Below are positions 57,001-64,000 of a DNA stretch of 64,000 nt, piece by piece. The position numbers were made by a program, and so were the translations under genes. Source of the stretch: Liolophura sinensis. Lineage: Eukaryota > Mollusca > Polyplacophora > Chitonida > Chitonidae. Numbering within the stretch: position 1 is the first letter of the stretch; the number at the start of each line of letters is the position of its first letter. The notes under the pieces were generated by a model. That model was not told the origin of the DNA. It saw only the letters and a list, made by a program, of their open reading frames with translations, and did no database searches. The DNA lies in contig NC_088300.1 in assembly GCF_032854445.1 (NCBI RefSeq), positions 19,511,608-19,575,607 on the forward strand, read 5' to 3'.

Positions 57001-59200
57001 ACGACTGTGGGAAACAAACAATATTAAGTGTAAAGTGCATACACATGCACAGCGAATCATAGCGAAAGTATTATAATCTGAACTGTGTACTATAAACGTA
57101 TGAACGTTTCAATGGGTGTCCTGTGCATGTCGTATGATAACCGTAGTGGAGTAATAACCATGTCATTTGTAACTTCTAGCCGTAATCTGAGCATTAATCT
57201 GACCTTTACACTGACTACACAAAACATAGAAAAAAAAATTACGACACCCTTCTTACTTACATTTTCCTTAGCGCGTTTTTATAAGTATATTTGTTTGTTT
57301 GCGTAATTAAAGAAGTTCGATTTGAGCGACGTGACTTACGTAATACTAATCCAACAATGAATCATTCATATCGGGTTTAACATCCCAACATCTGCGTTCG
57401 AACGTGTTCCTGTTGTAAAAAACATACTGCCATGGTGCATGCAATTTTGAACAGTTTCGACACATTTGCATGCCAGAAGCACTGGGATTGTCCTTAGCCT
57501 ATGTGATCATTCACATCCTGAGAGAATCACACATACAGAAGCTTTGACAATCATAAAGCAAGCCGAGGGCTAGTGCATGCTGAGTGTTCACAAATAACTT
57601 ATTTTTTTACAAATCCTGTTTGCTGTTTGCATATCAGGTATTTGTTTTACATTTTCACAAGCTAATTAACAAGCTTTTCATATATCATATCACAAAGGTT
57701 TTAGAAATTCAGGATTCCCTTTTTTCATGCAAATCCCAACAACTATTTTACATTTTGGGGTTCATTTACATTTTCTGTCTATTTAACATTTTTGGGTTGT
57801 GCAAAGTTGCTATTCTATCTTGTCGATGGGATTGCTGGTCAAGCACAAATAGCCTTCATTGACTATGGTAGTTTATAGAATCATTTGTATTTACCCTCCC
57901 ACAATGGCTCATATGGCTTCAGTAATTTTTTCACACAGGTATGATTTATTTTCAAAGCATTGACATGCTGTGCTTTAGTACCATTTGAAGCCAGCAAGCA
58001 AAATTATGCATTTACAATGTCTTCGTTAAGGAGTAACATATAGTACGATGTATGTGATGTTATACCCACGGTTCCACATTTATAGTAACTTACATAGGCT
58101 ATATCTTGGGCAACATACATTGCGAGACGCAAAATCTGTCCGGATTAAGCACGCGTAGATACATGCACAACATTCTGAACAATTCACACAAAATCCGAGT
58201 AGCTCCGTCTAAAAATTAAGAGGCGTCTACCTGTGTGAGACACTTAAATTAAGAAAAAAAAAGGTGCGTGAAGAAGAAAGAAAACAGATACATCATACTA
58301 TATGCTGCCAGTGAGCCGTATCTCCCAAAATATCACACATTAAACTGGTAAAGAATTTTATACAGTATTCACCAAAGACATTGTAAGTGAGATCGTGTGG
58401 TGGTTGATGTAAATGTACATTATACGTCACAGGTTACTGTGTTATGCATTCTGTTGTAAAATGCCCAGAGTCAAATTAGACAGATTACCACCTATTTTTA
58501 AAACCCAACTCACAATAAATCTGAACTGTGGATTTGCCGAGGCTAAACCTGTTCAGGAACGTGGAAGCCAAGCCGTCTTGGTAAACAATGTCGAATAGGT
58601 AAACAAAGCACACAGTGAAAACAACATCAGCACGATAATGGCATATGTATTTTGTTAACAGATGGGTTTAGGTAAAAGGGGCTTCTGTACAGGAACAAGC
58701 TGCTGATGGAACCAGGCTGCTCAGGGTGAGAATGGTCACGCTATTTGCAATAAACTGGGTGGTGGCTTAACCCCCACCCCTCCTTGCTCTCGATCCCTCC
58801 CCGTCGTTGATCTGTTCTGAAACGACCTTATAATCCCTAAGCTTATTAGAAGATTAGAAGCACTTCCGTCACTGTAGAATGTGATAACACTTTTTACCAG
58901 GACTTCCCCAGGACATGGGTGTATACGAATAACGAAAACATATATATTTAGTCTAAAAATTATTTTCAAGAGCCCTTTTCTCTTTCAAGAAAAATCGAAA
59001 ACATATAGAAGACCACATTGACAACTAACTTTTCGCACTGTTTCATTTGTACTTTATGTAATTTTCAAGTTTTCTCCACCTTTAAGATTTGTAAATGTTG
59101 TTTTTGCATAGGATGTTACTGTAAGAAGTAAATAAGTTTGCCAAATCTGAAGCTACTTGACAATGGACACGCATTTGCTTACGTCTAAATAAACGCAAAT
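57001..59200. other. Spacer between array genes 1 and 2
   Basis: AT-rich spacer with no gene I can support. A short plus-strand frame (57584-57862) is Phe/Leu-rich without further support. Confidence 0.45.
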
Positions 59201-59503
59201 TGACCTTTGAAGTATCCGTCATACTGTGAGAACGGCTGGGGTGGCACAGGAGAACTTTTTGTTTGGGTGGGGGTGTTTGGAATAACCCCCACCCCCAGCC
59301 GGGTTCGGACCACAGCTGACAGTTACCTGACGACTCACCTCCCCCTAAATCTACTCTTACGTTCCACTGAACTAATCAAAGAAATGCAACACCGCAGGTG
59401 ATCTGAGTAAACCATGACGTCATCTGCTATATAAGGTGATAAGCTTTGTACCTAAGTCAGAAATTTCTGTTAACAGAACACGACCACTTCACATATCCAT
59501 ACC
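59200..59503 (+). promoter_or_regulatory. Promoter of array gene 2 with CRE and TATA box
   Basis: TGACGTCA at 59415-59422 lies 5 bases upstream of TATATAAG (59428-59435). The ATG is 68 bases after the TATA box, which leaves an untranslated leader of about 40 bases. A G-rich tract with its own inverted C-rich copy (about 59264-59297) precedes it, as in the other two units. Confidence 0.8.
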
Positions 59504-60308
59504 ATGGACTTCCCCTTACCCATACGGTCCGTGACGACTGTGGATTATTTCACACCTTTGCACGTGGACACCAACATAGAGTACACTTTGGACATGGAGA
59601 AATTCCCTGAGCTAACTGACCCCTTACATTATTGGAAGCCAGCTCTGGTGATTGACTCACACAGTTATTCCCCTTGTGACATGTCTTTTGCGGTCCAGGA
59701 AGTGACGTCATCTTCACTTGATTTGGCGATGAGTGAGAACCATGAAGAACTTCTTGATCTCATAGGTGTGTACAAACGTAATAAAATATGTAGGTTATGG
59801 CAGCCAAACATTATGTATGATCATTTTCCATAATTGCTTTTTTTTTTTCGGAACTAGTACAAACATGAGATACAAATGTGTGTACATGTATGATAAATGT
59901 GTACAATGCATGCCCGATTTAAGCCAGTTATGTTAATTCAACTATCTATTTGTTACAGACATTTATGCCATTCATGACCTACAAGGAGACGATCTGGATT
60001 TTGGATTCGTAGATTTAGCGCCCTCAAGTTCACAGACTGTGTTGGCAACCACAGGAATTTACCAGGAAAGCCCTCTCACCTGTCCAAGCGTTGACTCTGT
60101 TATGTCCTCACCGGATATGGATGACTCGGGTTTTGTGAGTGAAACAGACGAGGACGTCGATCACCAGAGCATTCCTGCGGAGACTGTCCTCCCTTGTCAA
60201 GAAACAAGACGTGGACGCAAGAGGAGGCGATGTGCGCCAGCAAGCATAGAACACATCACAGTGTACAAGAGACGGAAGATAAGGGTCAGCGATGACAGAG
60301 ATCTTTGA
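59504..60308 (+). CDS. Array gene 2: acidic protein with DSGxxS motif and basic tail
   Basis: I do not recognise this protein. Exons 59504-59765 and 59959-60308 join in phase to 203 residues. The N-terminal half (VDYFTPLHVDTNIEYTLDM..., SSSLDLAMSENHEELLDLIG) is acidic and aromatic, like a transactivation region. DSGFVS at 143-148 fits the DSGxxS degron read by beta-TrCP when both serines are phosphorylated, and is followed by the acidic ETDEDVD. The C-terminus has two basic clusters, RRGRKRRR (171-178) and YKRRKIR (190-196), a probable bipartite nuclear signal or DNA contact; there is no leucine zipper. No signal peptide or membrane span. AATAAA lies at 60412. Together these suggest an inducible, short-lived nuclear protein; that is inference. 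Confidence 0.82.
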
Positions 60309-60411
60309 TGGCCAGACACTGTCCCTCCAACCTTCTTGAATTTGGCTCACGAGATTGCAGAAGGCAGCTTCTCCTGTTTCAATATGAGAAAGACTTTAAG
60401 TGAGAACCTTC

Positions 60412-60417
60412 AATAAA
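60412..60417 (+). terminator. Poly(A) signal of array gene 2
   Basis: AATAAA 104 bases after the stop codon of array gene 2, a usual distance for a short 3' untranslated region. Confidence 0.65.
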
Positions 60418-63400
60418 AACTCTTCATTATTTAAAATATATAAAAGTGCTATACATCAGGGACCAGTACAAACAAATATTACTTTATTTATATGTGCTAT
60501 TACAAATGTCCTTTTTTGGCAAAGGATGATTTCATGTGGCAATCTTTTAAATGTAGTGCTGTGTAAGCGCTCTGATAACAAGAGCGACGTTGTGTTACTG
60601 ATTAAAATGGAAGTTTTTTTCATGAAAATCAATACTTTGGAGTTATGGATGTGCTGTTCTGATCGACATTTATTTACATGGGATAAGATCGTTGACAATG
60701 TGTTCTTGTTTTTGGCGTGGTTCGAGCTCATTTTGGCAATGTGAGCAATATGTGCAACTGAGCGTTGACCTCATCAGCTAAAACGGTAAGACCAATTAGT
60801 ATTAATTGGTGGCTCTCTGTCCATAATTACTGAGGGTAGAAGAATGTTGTCTGAGGCGTGGGTAAGGTCAATGCACAAATCAGAATGGAGAAACTCAAAA
60901 AGTACAGCGATGGAATTTACGAGACCATCTTGGTACAAGCAGCTAGCGATGCTGTGAAATCAAACGGAGCATCGTCGTTAATGGCAAAGGACAGTTCGGG
61001 AGTTCAGAATAACCATCAAATTCAAAGGTCTACTTGAGGGAACAAAGCATATGTTAAATCGGTGGTAATCTAATGGAAAGTGGGGGTCTGAGTGAGACAT
61101 TTCATCATAGACATTGCATTCCACCCCTCCACAACTGCTGTTAAAGCCGTCTGGACAGAAGCAACTTAAAGCAAAGTTAAAACGAGCTTAAACTTCACAA
61201 AGAGTGTGACTAATAAGCATACCGTCGGTTTAGCGCTGCACGTTGTCCAACTCTTCGTGGAGAGTCTGCAATACGGCAACAATGCCAACAAGTTGAAACG
61301 CTGAATTCTGGCAAGTGCACATAACTTGGCACCAGATCAGCACTTTGTCTCAATTAATTCATCTCCTGAATTTATAGAATAAGTGTTCAGTATTGGATTG
61401 ATTGAACGCTATCGGGGATGTATGTGTATTAGGTTTGTGTAGATTTGAAGCTTCAGAAAACAACGATAGAATGAGGACACCACGAGCAGCAGACCAAACT
61501 CTTAACGCCGTTTTCAAGTATAAGGAAACAATGATGGGAAGAGCAAATTAAGTCACACTGAGAGGATTCACCCACTGAGTAAAGATGGGTTGAATAATGT
61601 CTTCGGTCGATTGTGTATGTTTCAGTGAAGCAAATGGAGATGGTAGTTATTCCACCCGCCCCGCCCACCCATGCAAACCCGACACTCATTGGTATCATGG
61701 AAGTAGAATGAGAGTCGCGCATACGGTGATGGGTATATTTATTATATGTACTTCTAATTTGCTATACAGCAACTTCAAAACATTTGTGGTAAGAGTATTA
61801 TGATGTTTATTGATATCATACTATACCGCTTACCAAAGTTTATCCCATTTTTTTTAACACTTTCCTTAGTACTCCTGGGACACCAAACGTGTATTAAATC
61901 GTTTAAAACCAGTGAGAATTATTTTTTATTTATGGAAATAGTAGACTATTATCACAAAGAAGGGGTTAAATATTCATACTTAATAATTTTATAGTCAATT
62001 AACAATATAAACAATTGATGCAACGTTGGATGAAAAGGGTGGCGGACTGGTGTGTTGATTATTGCTCAGTGTATAATCGAAGTGGCCATTGTCTTCACTA
62101 TCAGTGAGGTTGTGACATTAATCAAATGTACAGAATGATTGACAAGGTAAAGAACCGTGGGGTGGACGCTGAACTCAACAGGCTGTGAAACCGTCTTGTC
62201 ATGAGTAGGACAGTATTGTTGAGTCGTAAGAATAACTGAACCAACAAGGCACCGCTAGTACAACCCACTGTGTACATGTCTCAAACAATCTTTTGCAATG
62301 GAGGTCGTGTCAAACCATGATCGACTTAAAACTCAAATTATCAACATTTGCATACCGTAGTGTTAAGGCTCTTTGTACAAATACATATGTATGCTTAATA
62401 CTTTGCTTTTGTATGACTACATTTATTGTTATTGTTTTTTAATATTCGCATACTGGCGTCTTTTTCTGTCGAATTGCTAACGATATTATACATTTTGTTC
62501 TGTAAGTTTTGACGCCTTAGAATTAAGCTATACTCAAAATAACAGCTCTTACTCTATGTTGTGCATAGTCAAGTCGAAATATAAGCAAAAAAAAATGAAA
62601 TCAACAAATTATTAAAATATTTAGAATATACTTTTCAAATGTGTAGCTGAAATAGGTTATAATAATGTGTTCTCTCATGTATAGTTTCAGCATAAATTAT
62701 AAAATGAACAACCCAAAATAATTCCACGCACATTGTACTTTATTTGTATACAGATTTGTTATACAATACAGTGATTTGTGATATCAAACGTGGCTATCTT
62801 CATAATTGTCTTGTTAAAGGGGCGATGCGTAAGAAACAAATCCAATGTTTTAATGGGGTTATCATCCGGTATCGCTTGGAATGAGGAGATGGCAAAAGTG
62901 TGGGCGTTGGTGATCCATAATTTTCAAATGTAAAGGTTTGTTTGAAGATCTTATTACGATATTGTGGTTAATGGATATAGCACAGAATCTAGATGAATAT
63001 TGGCCACTCCGAGTTTCGAACAAGCGACCTCAGAGTGAGGCACCAAATCGCCAGCAATACATTTCAGTCGTCTAGACCACGTAACCAAGAGGCTTTACGG
63101 CGAACATGTATCATCCCTCTGATGGAGCTCCCTAAGCTGGACAGATAAGACAGGTAGATGCCATTTAGAAAGTATTATCATTATCAGGGAATACACTTTG
63201 TGGATCTTAATACAGACTTCAGTCGCCTCCTGGGTACAGGTAAACTGACATGGTATTATCAGCTAAATGGTCAGTCGGTACAAGTCAGTATTTGTCCATT
63301 CAACCTATTATGTAACCAGAAACAATATAACACACTTTCTCCAAGGCGACTGAGATTAGTTTCATAGCCTTACATCAGCTTAATCTCTCCCATCTCCGTT

Positions 63401-63539
63401 TTAGCAGACTGCAGAAAAATGCGCCATTCATGACTAACGGATATATTAAATTTATGTCCGAGGGTGTTTCAGGTATGGTATTCATCACTGTCAAAATGAT
63501 AAATGCAAACCGACAATGGGCTCATTAAGCCACAAGCGT
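60418..63539. other. Spacer between array gene 2 and the next unit
   Basis: No gene that I can support. The words GTGAAATCAAACGGAGCAT.GTCGTTAATGG near 60950 echo text near 52563, consistent with old duplication of flanking DNA. A minus-strand tRNA-like SINE lies at 62955-63105. Confidence 0.45.
62955..63105 (-). mobile_element. tRNA-Ser/Leu-like SINE, minus strand
   Basis: On the minus strand it reads ACGTGGTCTAGACGACTGA, GTATTGCTGGCG, CACTCTGAGGTCGC and TTGTTCGAAACTC, then AGATTCTGTGCTATAT. This is the same element as at 52600-52735. Confidence 0.75.
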
Positions 63540-64000
63540 TGGTAATTGATGTCATGTGGATATAGTTTAATAATTATGTGACAGACACACAAAGAACAAG
63601 CGTGTCAAAAACAGTCCTGTCGGCGTTGTAGTCATTGTTTTCCATTAAGAACGCCATAAACAAAACCGCCATCGAGAAATTCGGTGCCAATGGTGGAAGT
63701 TATAATCCAAGCTGAACCACCCATCAGGGTATTAACACTTTATGAGAAGAGTTGGGGGAGTTGGGGAGGGTGGGGTGGGGGTGGTTGTATACCAATCCAG
63801 CCCCAGCAGTGCTCCTATGAGAACTATCCACACCAGATAAATGAAAAGAAATCTCGTCACTGTCCTGATATGTTGATTAGCTAGACCACAGCGAGCCTGG
63901 AGCAGTGCAGGTGTTCTATTGAGTCATGACGTCATCATACAAAGGCCACAATTCACCTGATTAATAGTTCTATAGACTTTCCTCTATCCGTCGCGAATGT
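63540..64000 (+). promoter_or_regulatory. Promoter of a third array unit (gene lies beyond the window)
   Basis: It matches the promoter of array gene 1 in order: GGTAATTGATGTCATG, TAATCCAAGCTGAAC, a G-rich tract (63750-63784), CCCCAGCAGTG, and TGACGTCA at 63927-63934 followed by CATACAAAGG. The CRE lies 4512 bases after that of unit 2, against 4519 between units 1 and 2. By the gene 1 spacing, an ATG is expected near 64080. Confidence 0.7.

Overview
This is eukaryotic, intron-rich, AT-rich nuclear DNA from an invertebrate. The two tRNA-derived SINE families present, one ending in an AAATAAAT tail and one ending in a (CACT)n tail, together with a metazoan ciliary gene, suggest a lophotrochozoan, most likely a mollusc. 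That assignment rests on pattern memory and was not tested by a search.

Layout. Positions 1-7008 hold no gene I can support, only degenerate short tandem repeats and one tRNA-like SINE head. A four-exon minus-strand gene (7009-9412) encodes a small two-pass membrane protein with two PPxY motifs. The 2.8 kb between it and the next gene holds a foldback-type element (9801-10646). The centre of the window (12221-50290, plus strand) is one gene, nephrocystin-1 (NPHP1). I could thread it through 28 coding exons with consistent splice phases to a 784-residue product: coiled coil, acidic region, SH3 domain, nephrocystin homology region. Its introns are loaded with repeats: SINEs with intact target-site duplications, a hAT transposon of the ZMYM1-like type with one frameshift, a 2.7 kb minisatellite of about 55 copies of 50 bp, a 94 bp x 4 repeat, a second minisatellite carrying repeated 5' splice-site-like motifs, and a long hairpin of microRNA-precursor size.

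The right side (about 54.5-64 kb) holds what I think is the most novel item: a tandem array with a period near 4.5 kb. Each unit starts with a G-rich stretch and a perfect TGACGTCA (CRE/ATF) site next to a TATA-like box. Two units encode an unrecognised acidic protein. The second (59504-60308) is intact at 203 residues, with a DSGxxS phosphodegron-like motif and a basic C-terminus. The first (55058-55663) is truncated before both. A third promoter lies at the window edge, so a third gene should begin just outside.

NPHP1 is a ciliary transition-zone scaffold. The PPxY protein would recruit WW-domain ubiquitin ligases. The array proteins look like inducible, short-lived nuclear factors. I see no functional link among the three beyond adjacency.
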